Shown: positions 44,526 to 52,091 of the stretch, in pieces | Layout: each line of letters starts with the position of its first letter | Position numbering within the stretch: the stretch's first letter is position 1 | Source: Salinarimonas chemoclinalis | GTDB lineage: Bacteria > Pseudomonadota > Alphaproteobacteria > Rhizobiales > Beijerinckiaceae | Direction of reading: 5' to 3' | Assembly (NCBI RefSeq): GCF_041514305.1 | Contig: NZ_JBGMWH010000008.1 | Coordinates: forward strand, 111,513 to 175,512 | Length of the DNA stretch: 64,000 bases | Made by a program: the position numbers and the translations under genes | The notes under the pieces: generated by a model | The model's database searches: none | What the model saw: only the letters and a program-made list of their open reading frames with translations | Told to the model about the DNA's origin: nothing

Positions 44526-46160
44526 TCACGGGTCGAACAGGCTCCCCTGCGCCCGTGCCGCCGATGGCGCGGGCGCCTTCGCCGCCCGCGCGGGCTTCGG
44601 CCTGGCGGCAGGCCCGCGCGGCGGGTCGGCGCTCGACGGCCCGCGCGCCCCGCCGCCTTCGGCCCGCGCCGCGATCGTCCCGTCGGCGAGTTCGAGGGTG
44701 AGCGCAGCGCCTGGCGCGATCGCTGTGGCGCGGCGCACCGGCGTGCCGTCGGCGTCACGCACGAGCGCGTAGCCGCGGGCGAGGACCGAGCGCCAGCTCA
44801 GGCTCTCGGCGAGCTGCCAGACGCTGGCGAGCGTGCGCGTCCGCTCGCGGACGCCGGCGCGCGCGAGGCCGCGCAGGCGGCTGCCCAAGGCGTCGACCTG
44901 CTTGCGGCCGTGGGCGATGCGCGCCCGTTCCAGATCCACGAGGCGCCCCCGCCCGGCGACGAGCCGCGCGGCGAGGCCGTCGAGCCGGTCGCGCCGGCGC
45001 GCGATCGCCCCCGCGAGCGCCCGTTCCGGCCGTCCGGCGATCGCCTCCAGCCGGCCTCGGGCGCGCGTCAGCCGCACGCGGGGCGAGCCGCGCTCGAGTC
45101 GCCGCGCGGCGTCGGCGAGGCGCTGCTCGTAGGCACGGGCGTTGGCGGCGAGCGCGGGCGCGAGGCGGGCGGCGGCGAGATCGAGCCGCTGGCGCTGCGT
45201 CGCAGTGAGGTCCTCCGCCCGCGGCAGGGCCCGGGCGGCGGAGCGCAGGTCGGCGCGCAGGCGCTCGAGCCGGCGCAGGATCGCGTCCTCGTGCCGCCGT
45301 GCGCGGTCGTGAACGATGGCGAGGAGTTCGGAGCGCACCGGCACCACCATCTCGGCGGCGCCCGTGGGTGTCGGCGCGCGCACGTCCGCGGCGAGGTCGA
45401 TGAGCGTCCAGTCGGTCTCGTGGCCCACCGCCGAGACGACGGGGATCGCGCTCCCGGCCACCGCCCGCACCAGGTCCTCGTCGTTGAAGCCCCAGAGATC
45501 CTCGATCGACCCGCCGCCGCGGGCGACGATGATGACGTCCGGCCGCGGGATCGGCCCGGCGGGATCGAGCGCGTTGAACCCGCGCACGCCCGCCGCCACC
45601 TCCTCCGCGCAGGTCTCGCCCTGAACGCGGGCCGGCCAGACCAGCACGTGGCGGGGGAAGCGGTCCTGGACGCGGTGGAGGATGTCGCGAATCACCGCTC
45701 CCGTCGGCGAGGTCACGACGCCGATCACGCGGGGCAGGTAGGGCAGGGGGCGCTTGCGCTCGGCGGCGAACAGGCCCTGCGCGGCGAGGGTGCGCTTGCG
45801 CTCCTCGAGCAGCGCCATCAGCGCGCCGACGCCCGCGGGGGCGATCTGGTCGATGACGATCTGGTAGCTCGACTTGCCGGGAAAGGTGGTGATCCTGCCC
45901 GTGGCGACCACCTCGAGCCCCTCCTGCGGCTTCGTCTTCAGCCGCGCGTAGGTGCCCTTCCAGACCACCGCGTCGATCTTCGCGCCCTCGTCCTTCAGCG
46001 AGAAATAGCAATGGCCCGAGGAGTGGGGGCCGCGGAAGCCCGAGATCTCGCCGCGCAGGCGCACGTGGCCGTAGGCGTCCTCGATCGTGCGCTTGAGCGC
46101 GCCCGACAGCTCGGAGACGGACCATTCCGGGGCGTTGGAGGCTTGTGTCGAAGCGGCCAT
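44526..46160 (-). CDS. xseA: exodeoxyribonuclease VII large subunit
   Basis: The 544-residue protein starts at ATG 46160 (MAASTQASNAPEWSVSELSG). It has the N-terminal OB fold (VRLRGEISGFRGPHSSGHCYFSLKDEGAKIDAV), the catalytic core (RVIGVVTSPTGAVIRDI, VIIVARGGGSIEDLWGFNDE, VSAVGHETDWTLIDLAADVRAPTPTGAAE), a long Arg/Ala-rich helical region, and a C-terminal SVLARGYALVRD segment. It degrades single-stranded DNA with XseB. The last 50 residues are a Pro/Ala/Arg tail ending in QGSLF. It follows trpA on the same strand. Confidence 0.96.
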   Translation of the reverse strand: MAASTQASNAPEWSVSELSGALKRTIEDAYGHVRLRGEISGFRGPHSSGHCYFSLKDEGAKIDAVVWKGTYARLKTKPQEGLEVVATGRITTFPGKSSYQIVIDQIAPAGVGALMALLEERKRTLAAQGLFAAERKRPLPYLPRVIGVVTSPTGAVIRDILHRVQDRFPRHVLVWPARVQGETCAEEVAAGVRGFNALDPAGPIPRPDVIIVARGGGSIEDLWGFNDEDLVRAVAGSAIPVVSAVGHETDWTLIDLAADVRAPTPTGAAEMVVPVRSELLAIVHDRARRHEDAILRRLERLRADLRSAARALPRAEDLTATQRQRLDLAAARLAPALAANARAYEQRLADAARRLERGSPRVRLTRARGRLEAIAGRPERALAGAIARRRDRLDGLAARLVAGRGRLVDLERARIAHGRKQVDALGSRLRGLARAGVRERTRTLASVWQLAESLSWRSVLARGYALVRDADGTPVRRATAIAPGAALTLELADGTIAARAEGGGARGPSSADPPRGPAARPKPARAAKAPAPSAARAQGSLFDP

Positions 46161-46222
46161 GCGCGCGACTTTGGACGACGGCGGCGCCGGGGGCAAGCGC
46201 CCGCCGACCTCGTCCGAGCGGG

Positions 46223-47047
46223 TCAGCGGGACGCGCCGCGCACGCCTTCGGCCAGCTCGCCGACGAGCCGGGCGACGCCCTGCACGGTCTCGGCGGTCGC
46301 GGCGCCGTCCTTCAGGCTCGCTTCGAGCGTCGCGACGAGCGCCGAGCCCACGACGACGCCGTCGGCGCCCTTCGCGATGGCGGCGGCGTGGGCGCCGGTC
46401 TTCACCCCGAAGCCGACGACCACGGGGAGATCGGTGTGGCGCTTGATGCGCTCGACCGCGCTCGCGACCTTGCCGAAGTCCGGCGTCGCCGCGCCGGTGA
46501 TGCCGGTGATGGAGACGTAGTAGACGAAGCCCGCCGTGTTCGCGAGCACCGCCGGCAGGCGCCGGTCGTCGGTCGTGGGCGTGGCGAGCCGGATGAAGGC
46601 GAGGCCGGCCTCCAGCGCCGGCAGGCACAGCTCGGCGTCCTCCTCCGGCGGGAGGTCGACGACGATCATGCCGTCGACGCCCGCCGCCTTCGCGTCGGCG
46701 AGGAAGCGCGGGACGCCGTACTGGTAGATCGGGTTGAAGTAGCCCATCAGGATGACGGGGGTCTCGCGGTCCTCCTCCCGGAAGCGGCGCACGAGGTCGA
46801 GCGTCTTCGCCGTGGTCTGGCCCGCCTTCAGCGCGCGCAGGCCCGCGGCCTGAATCGCCGGGCCGTCGGCCATCGGGTCTGTGAAGGGCAGGCCCAGCTC
46901 GACGATGTCCGCCCCCGCCTTCGGCAGGGCGCGCAGGACCGCGAGCGAGGTCTCCGGGTCGGGATCGCCGGCCATGACGTAGGTGACGAGGGCGGCGCGG
47001 CCCTCCGCGCGGGCCTTGGCGAAGCGGGCGTCGATGCGGGCGGTCAT
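46223..47047 (-). CDS. trpA: tryptophan synthase alpha chain
   Basis: The 274-residue TIM barrel cleaves indole-3-glycerol phosphate to indole. The catalytic Glu is in VELGLPFTDPMADGP and the catalytic Asp in MIVVDLPPEED; the phosphate site is VGFGVKTGAHA. Its ATG overlaps the stop of the upstream coiled-coil gene by four bases (ATGA). In most relatives trpA directly follows trpB; here a foreign-looking gene separates them. Confidence 0.97.
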   Translation of the reverse strand: MTARIDARFAKARAEGRAALVTYVMAGDPDPETSLAVLRALPKAGADIVELGLPFTDPMADGPAIQAAGLRALKAGQTTAKTLDLVRRFREEDRETPVILMGYFNPIYQYGVPRFLADAKAAGVDGMIVVDLPPEEDAELCLPALEAGLAFIRLATPTTDDRRLPAVLANTAGFVYYVSITGITGAATPDFGKVASAVERIKRHTDLPVVVGFGVKTGAHAAAIAKGADGVVVGSALVATLEASLKDGAATAETVQGVARLVGELAEGVRGASR

Positions 47048-47526
47048 GAGGGGTCCGGTCCAGGGTTGCTGCTCTTGTCGGCGTCGATCTCGTCGAGGCG
47101 GATATGCGCCTGTAGCGCGGACTGCGTCGCGTTGAGAACCTTCATCTCCATGTGGATGACGTCCGAATGAAGCGCACGCATCTGCGTCTCGAGCCTGTCC
47201 ATTCTCAGATCGACGTCGTCGAAGCGACGCCCGACCGCCGCGAAGCGCGCGTTCATCTCGCGTCGCTGGCGATCGAGCGCGACGCGCATCGCCGCGCCGA
47301 GTTCGTCGCGCTTGGTGTCGAGCTCGTCGAATTTCGTGTCGAGCTTCGCATCGATTGCACTGATGCGAACGTCCGTCGCTCGAAAGCCGACGCGCACCTC
47401 GTCCGAGAGTCCGCCCATCGAGGACGCGATCCGGTCCAAGTGCTCCAGAACCGAATGGAGATGACCTGCGAACTGGTGCTTCGTGGCCATCATCGTATGA
47501 ATCGACTGGTCGTCGCCGCTCGACAT
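47044..47526 (-). CDS. coiled-coil protein inserted between trpB and trpA
   Basis: About 160 residues from ATG 47526, which has GAGAGAAG upstream; an ATG nine codons earlier is possible. No signal peptide or membrane segment. Residues 35-145 are one long amphipathic helix region (HLDRIASSMGGLSDEVR, ISAIDAKLDTKFDELDTK, FDDVDLRMDRLETQMRAL), a coiled coil with the D-x-R-x-x-x-x-x repeats of phage-tail or t-SNARE-like accessory proteins. I recognise no family. It uses more A and T than its neighbours. The stop overlaps trpA's start, so it is translationally coupled to trpA. Confidence 0.7.
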   Translation of the reverse strand: MSSGDDQSIHTMMATKHQFAGHLHSVLEHLDRIASSMGGLSDEVRVGFRATDVRISAIDAKLDTKFDELDTKRDELGAAMRVALDRQRREMNARFAAVGRRFDDVDLRMDRLETQMRALHSDVIHMEMKVLNATQSALQAHIRLDEIDADKSSNPGPDPS

Positions 47527-47588
47527 CGTGCTTCTCTCGTTGGCTTCGGCCAATGTCGTCTAGTCGACCCAGGAATGCAAGACCCGCA

Positions 47589-48830
47589 TCACAACCCGCC
47601 CCGCAGGTGCTCGGCCACCGTGAAGATGTCCTTGTCGCCGCGCCCGCACAGGTTGATCACCATCAAGTGGTCGCGCGGCTTCTCCGCTGCGATCTCCACC
47701 GCCTTTGCGATGGCGTGGGCGGGCTCGAGCGCGGGGATGATGCCCTCGAGCTTCGACATCAGCTGGAAGGCGGCGAGCGCCTCGTCGTCGCGCGCGGAGA
47801 GGTAGGTCACGCGCCCCACGTCCGCGAGCCAGGAATGCTCCGGGCCGATGCCGGGATAGTCGAGCCCCGCCGAGATCGAGTGGGCGTCGGTGATCTGCCC
47901 GTCCTCGTTCATCAGGAGGTAGGTGCGGTTGCCGTGCAGCACGCCGGGCCTGCCGCCGGAGATCGAGGCGGCGTGCTCGCCGGTGTCGACCCCGCGCCCG
48001 GCCGCCTCGACCCCGTAGATCGCGACGCTCTCGTCGTCGAGGAAGGGGTGGAACAGGCCGATGGCGTTCGAGCCGCCGCCGATGGCGGCGATGAGCGAAT
48101 CCGGCAGCCGCCCTTCCGCCTCCTGCATCTGCCAGCGCACCTCGTCGCCGATGACGCACTGGAAGTCGCGCACCATGGCGGGGTAGGGGTGCGGGCCGGC
48201 GACCGTGCCGATGCAGTAGAACGTGGTCTCGACGTTGGTCACCCAGTCGCGCAGCGCCTCGTTCATGGCGTCCTTGAGCGTCTTCGACCCGGAATGGCAG
48301 GGCACGACGGTGGCGCCCAGCATCTCCATGCGGAAGACGTTGGGCTTCTGCCGCTCGACGTCGACCGCGCCCATGTAGACGATGCACTCGAGCCCGAAGC
48401 GTGCGCAGAGCGTCGCGGTGGCGACGCCGTGCTGGCCCGCGCCCGTCTCGGCGATGATCCGCTTCTTGCCCATGCGCCGGGCGAGCAGGATCTGGCCCAG
48501 CACGTTGTTCACCTTGTGTGCGCCGGTGTGGTTGAGCTCGTCGCGCTTGAGGTAGATCTTCGCGCCCCTGTCCGGCGCCGCCGTCTCGCGCACGTGCTCG
48601 GTCAGCCGTTCCGCGTAGTAGAGCGGGCTCGGGCGCCCGACGTAGTGCGTGGCGTAGGCGCGCAGCTCGCGCTCGAATTCCGGGTCGGCCTTGGCCGCCT
48701 CGTAGGCCGCCTGGAGCTCGAGGATGTTCGGCATCAGGGTCTCGGCCACGAAGCGGCCGCCGTAGATGCCGAAATGCCCGGTCTCGTCCGGGCCGTTGCG
48801 GAAGGAATTGGGCTTCTGCGGAGCGGTCAC
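47589..48830 (-). CDS. trpB: tryptophan synthase beta chain
   Basis: The 413-residue PLP enzyme joins indole and serine. The PLP Lys is in ELNHTGAHKVNNVLG, with IAETGAGQHGVATATL and GGGSNAIGLFHPF following. It starts at GTG 48830, which overlaps the trpF stop by four bases (GTGA). The product works with TrpA encoded downstream. Confidence 0.98.
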   Translation of the reverse strand: MTAPQKPNSFRNGPDETGHFGIYGGRFVAETLMPNILELQAAYEAAKADPEFERELRAYATHYVGRPSPLYYAERLTEHVRETAAPDRGAKIYLKRDELNHTGAHKVNNVLGQILLARRMGKKRIIAETGAGQHGVATATLCARFGLECIVYMGAVDVERQKPNVFRMEMLGATVVPCHSGSKTLKDAMNEALRDWVTNVETTFYCIGTVAGPHPYPAMVRDFQCVIGDEVRWQMQEAEGRLPDSLIAAIGGGSNAIGLFHPFLDDESVAIYGVEAAGRGVDTGEHAASISGGRPGVLHGNRTYLLMNEDGQITDAHSISAGLDYPGIGPEHSWLADVGRVTYLSARDDEALAAFQLMSKLEGIIPALEPAHAIAKAVEIAAEKPRDHLMVINLCGRGDKDIFTVAEHLRGGL

Positions 48831-49537
48831 GGCGTTCCTGCCTCGTCCTGTGCGCGCCAGGCGGCGCGGGCGGCGGCCCCGAAGGCCGCGATGGCGATGG
48901 GGTCCTTGAGCCCCGGCGCGGTCTCGACGCCGGAGGAGACGTCGACGGCGCGCATCCCCGTGGCGGCGATCGCGGCGCCGACGTTGTGCGCCGTCAGCCC
49001 GCCCGAGAGCATCGACGGACGGCCGGGATCGACGGCGGCGACGAGGCGCCAATCGAAGGCGAGCCCGTTGCCGCCGGGCAGCGCCGACGGCTCCTTCGGC
49101 GGCTTGGCGTCGAAGAGCAGACGATCACACACCGCGGCATAGGGCGCGACGCGGGCGAGATCCGCCTCCTCGGCGATGCCGATCGCCTTCATCACGGGGA
49201 TGCCGAAGCGCTCGCGGACGGCGGCGACCCGCTCGGGCGTCTCGCCGCCGTGGAGCTGGAGGAGATCGGGGCGCACCCGCTCGGCGAGGGCGCGGAGGAG
49301 GTCGTCGTCCGGATCGACCACGAGCGCGACCACCTCGGCGCGCCCGCGCGCCCGCAAGGCGAGCGCGGCGGCGTCGTCGATCGCGACGTGCCGGGGGGAG
49401 CGGGCGAAATGCACGAGCCCGACCATGTCCGCGCCCGCCGCGAGCGCCGCATCCAGCGTCTCGGGCGTCTTCAGGCCGCAGATCTTGACGAGGCCGGGGG
49501 CTCTCGTCGAGGGGGCGCTGGTGGAGGGGCCGTTCAT
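48827..49537 (-). CDS. trpF: phosphoribosylanthranilate isomerase
   Basis: The 236-residue TIM barrel isomerises PRA to CdRP. The catalytic Cys is in VKICGLKTPET; LLQLHGGETPERV and MLSGGLTAHNV are the phosphate and substrate loops. Start ATG 49537 (MNGPSTSAPSTRAPG) is the first in a non-antisense-like frame. It is the first gene of the trpF-trpB-X-trpA-xseA run. The 339-base upstream gap holds repeat copy C; no attenuator or leader peptide is obvious. Confidence 0.95.
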   Translation of the reverse strand: MNGPSTSAPSTRAPGLVKICGLKTPETLDAALAAGADMVGLVHFARSPRHVAIDDAAALALRARGRAEVVALVVDPDDDLLRALAERVRPDLLQLHGGETPERVAAVRERFGIPVMKAIGIAEEADLARVAPYAAVCDRLLFDAKPPKEPSALPGGNGLAFDWRLVAAVDPGRPSMLSGGLTAHNVGAAIAATGMRAVDVSSGVETAPGLKDPIAIAAFGAAARAAWRAQDEAGTP

Positions 49538-49625
49538 GGGCGAGAGGCTTACGTCAGGGGGCGGGGCTTGTGAAGGGGGCGGCGGGTCGCGGGGGCGAGG
49601 CGCTTGCGCCATCCGCCGACCCCGC

Positions 49626-49753
49626 TTCCTCCCCGGAGGGGAGGAGTCCGCGCGGACCGCGCGGGCGGTGGGGCCGTTCCACGGCTGGGCGAGCCGGCCC
49701 GCCGTCCTCCCCACCCTCCGGCCTTCGGCCTCCGTCCTTCCCCTGCGGGGAGG
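49626..49753. repeat. family-1 intergenic inverted repeat, copy C (inverted orientation)
   Basis: A 128-base element, the same length as copy A, in opposite orientation. Read on the minus strand it shows ACCTCCCCGCAGGGGAAGGA, ACGGAGGCCGAAGG, GGAGGGTGGGGAGGACGG, GAACGGCCCC and a right end TCCTCCCCTCCGGGGAGG, closely matching copy A. It fills the middle of the 339-base trpF-glk gap; the flanks (49538-49625 and 49754-49876) show no gene. Confidence 0.85.
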
Positions 49754-49876
49754 TGGCGGTCGGTGTGCGGCATCGACGTGAGGGCGTCCGGTACCGCCCT
49801 GGCTGTTGCCCCCGCCCGTCCCCGTCGCCTATCACCATCGTCGACACCCCTTCCGCCCCTCGCGCGTTGAGAGGCC

Positions 49877-50884
49877 ATGACTTCGTTTCCGCATCCCCTC
49901 CTCGTCGCCGACGTCGGCGGCACGAACGCCCGCTTCTCGCTCGCCGAGACGCCGGGCGCGCCGCTCGTTCCCGTGTGCCGGCTGCGCACGAAGGAGACGC
50001 CGACCGCCTTCGACGCCGTGGAGCAGGCGATCGCTGCGACGCCCTCGGGCGCGCGGAGCCTCGTCCTGTGCGCGGCGGGGCCGGTGCTCGGTCGCGAGGC
50101 GCGGCTGACGAACGCGCAGTGGACCTTCGACGGCGCGGATCTCGCGCGCCATTTCGGTCTCGCCCAGGGCTTGCTGCTCAACGATTTCGAGGCGGCGGCG
50201 CTGGCTCTCGCCGTGCTCGAGCCGCAGGACGCGATCCCGATCGGGACGCCGGTCCCGCCCGGCGGCGGGCCCAAGCTCGTGCTCGGGCCCGGCACGGGGC
50301 TCGGCATGGCCGCGCTCGTCACCGTCGCCGGGCGCGCCGCGCCGCTGCCGGGAGAGGCGGGGCACGTCGGGTTCGGGCCGATCGACGAGGAGGACTACCG
50401 CGTCTTCCCGCGGCTCGAGCGGCACTTCGGCCGCGTCACCTCCGAGGCGATCCTCTCCGGCCCGGGGCTCGTGCGCCTGCACAGGGCGATGGCGCCCGAT
50501 TTCGGCTTCGACCCCGACGCCGTCGAGACCGACCCGCCCCGCGTCGCCGCCCAGGCGGTCTCCGGCGGGAGCGCGCACGCGCGCGCCACGGTCGCGGCCT
50601 TCCTCAAGCATCTCGCCCGGTTCGCGGGCGACATGGGCATCGTCTTCGCGGCGACGGGCGGCGTCGTGATCCGCGGCGGCGTGATCGCCTCGCTGGCGCC
50701 GCTGATGGACGAGGCGCTCTTCCGGGCGCTGTTCGAGGACAAGGCGCCGGTCGAGGCGCTCGCCCGCGCCGTGCCGCTGATGCGCCTCCCCTCCGACGAC
50801 GTCATCCTGCGCGCCATGGCCGCCGTGGGGGCGCAGCCGGACCGCTTCGTGATCGACTACCCGTCGCGCCTCTGGCGGATCTGA
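49877..50884 (+). CDS. glk: glucokinase
   Basis: The 335-residue protein is a bacterial-type glucokinase (Pfam Glucokinase). It has the ATP-binding LLVADVGGTNARFSLAE, LLLNDFEAAALAL, LVLGPGTGLGMAALV, the Glu of the sugar site in PGEAGHVGFGP and FAATGGVVIRGGV. It phosphorylates glucose to glucose-6-phosphate. It stands alone, 168 bases upstream of ku. Confidence 0.93.
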   Translation: MTSFPHPLLVADVGGTNARFSLAETPGAPLVPVCRLRTKETPTAFDAVEQAIAATPSGARSLVLCAAGPVLGREARLTNAQWTFDGADLARHFGLAQGLLLNDFEAAALALAVLEPQDAIPIGTPVPPGGGPKLVLGPGTGLGMAALVTVAGRAAPLPGEAGHVGFGPIDEEDYRVFPRLERHFGRVTSEAILSGPGLVRLHRAMAPDFGFDPDAVETDPPRVAAQAVSGGSAHARATVAAFLKHLARFAGDMGIVFAATGGVVIRGGVIASLAPLMDEALFRALFEDKAPVEALARAVPLMRLPSDDVILRAMAAVGAQPDRFVIDYPSRLWRI

Positions 50885-50930
50885 CGGGCTCCCCTCTCTT
50901 GGCCGGGAGAGGGTTTTGCTCGACATGCGA

Positions 50931-51020
50931 GAGTCTTCGCACCTCCGGAACGACTCGCTGCGAATCACGTTCGAGTCGCCTGGTGAGTCGATCGACTCCG
51001 CACCCGAGTCGTCTCGACTC
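50931..51020. promoter_or_regulatory. array of eight GANTC (CcrM) sites upstream of ku-ligD
   Basis: GANTC sites start at 50931, 50952, 50962, 50973, 50985, 50994, 51006 and 51016; the last seven are 9-12 bases apart, close to one helical turn. Most are embedded in CGASTCG, a 7-base palindrome. The array ends 32 bases before the ku ATG. GANTC is the target of the cell-cycle methyltransferase CcrM. It could equally be a set of operators for a protein that binds CGASTCG. No other GANTC cluster was noticed in the window. Confidence 0.75.
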
Positions 51021-51052
51021 GCGAATGCGGGTCGAGATCTGGAGATCATCTC

Positions 51053-52078
51053 ATGGCCGCGCGCGCGATCTGGAAAGGTTACTTGAAGCTCTCGCTGGTT
51101 TCCTGCGCCGTGGCGCTCTACCCCGCCGCGACGTCATCCGCCAAGGTGCGCTTCAACACCCTGAACCGCGAGACGGGCAACCGCGTGAAGCGGATGTACG
51201 TCGATGCCGACACCGGCGAGCCGGTGGAGCCCGAGGATCAGGTCAAGGGCTACAAGGTCGGCAAGAACGCGTACATCCAGGTCGAGGACGAGGAGATCGA
51301 CGCCCTCAAGCTCGAATCGACCCACACGATCGACATCGAGACCTTCGTCCCGCGCGAGGAGGTGGACGAGCGCTACCTCGACAGTCCCTACTACCTCGCG
51401 CCCGACGACAAGGTGGCGCAGGAGGCCTTCGCGGTGATCCGAGACGCGGTCCGCGAGAAGGGCATGGCGGCGATCGGGCGCGTGGTCATGGCGCGGCGAG
51501 AGCGGCTGATCCTGCTCGAGCCCCTCGACGACGGCCTGATGGGCACGACGCTGCACTACGCCTACGAGATCCGCGGCGAGGAGGAGGTGTTCGCCGACAT
51601 CCCCGACGTCGACTATCCCGACGAGGTCAAGGACCTCGCGCTCCACATCGTCGAGACGAAGACCGGGCATTTCGAGCCCGAGACCTTCGAGGATCGCTAC
51701 GAGAACGCCCTCGTCGAGATGATCCGCGCCAAGCAGGCGGGTGCCGCCGAGGCGCCGCGGCCGAAGGCACAGCCGCCCTCGAACGTGGTCAACCTGATGG
51801 ACGCGCTCAAGCGCTCGCTCGCGGCCGAGGAGGGCGGCGAGCCCGCGAGGAAGGGGCCGCCGGGCCGGACGACGGCGAAGGCGCGCAAGGTCCCCGATGC
51901 GGCGCACGCGAAGGGTGCGAAGGGGGGCTCGAAGGCGAAGACGTCTTCGACGAAGGCCGCGGCGTCCAAGCCCGCCGCCGCGAAGGCGGGCACCTCGACG
52001 TCCACCGCCTCCAAGGCGGCGTCGCGCCGCGCCACCACGGCGCGCAAGCCGGCGGCCAAGCAGCGCAAGGCGAGCTGA
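51053..52078 (+). CDS. ku: non-homologous end-joining protein Ku
   Basis: The 341-residue protein starts MAARAIWKGYLKLSLVSCAVALYPA, the conserved bacterial Ku N-terminus. The core ring (about residues 1-235) has VRFNTLNRETGNRVK, SPYYLAPDDKVAQEAFAVIRDAV and IGRVVMARRERLILLEPLDDG. The C-terminus from about residue 255 is a Lys/Ala/Ser/Thr-rich tail, which in other bacterial Ku proteins helps bind DNA. Ku homodimers bind double-strand breaks and recruit LigD, encoded 13 bases downstream. Confidence 0.97.
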   Translation: MAARAIWKGYLKLSLVSCAVALYPAATSSAKVRFNTLNRETGNRVKRMYVDADTGEPVEPEDQVKGYKVGKNAYIQVEDEEIDALKLESTHTIDIETFVPREEVDERYLDSPYYLAPDDKVAQEAFAVIRDAVREKGMAAIGRVVMARRERLILLEPLDDGLMGTTLHYAYEIRGEEEVFADIPDVDYPDEVKDLALHIVETKTGHFEPETFEDRYENALVEMIRAKQAGAAEAPRPKAQPPSNVVNLMDALKRSLAAEEGGEPARKGPPGRTTAKARKVPDAAHAKGAKGGSKAKTSSTKAAASKPAAAKAGTSTSTASKAASRRATTARKPAAKQRKAS

Positions 52079-52091
52079 GCGGGAGGCCCCG

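Noticed and set aside
49538..49876. trp attenuator or leader peptide upstream of trpF
   Set aside because: No short frame with tandem Trp codons followed by alternative hairpins was seen; the gap is mostly a repeat element.
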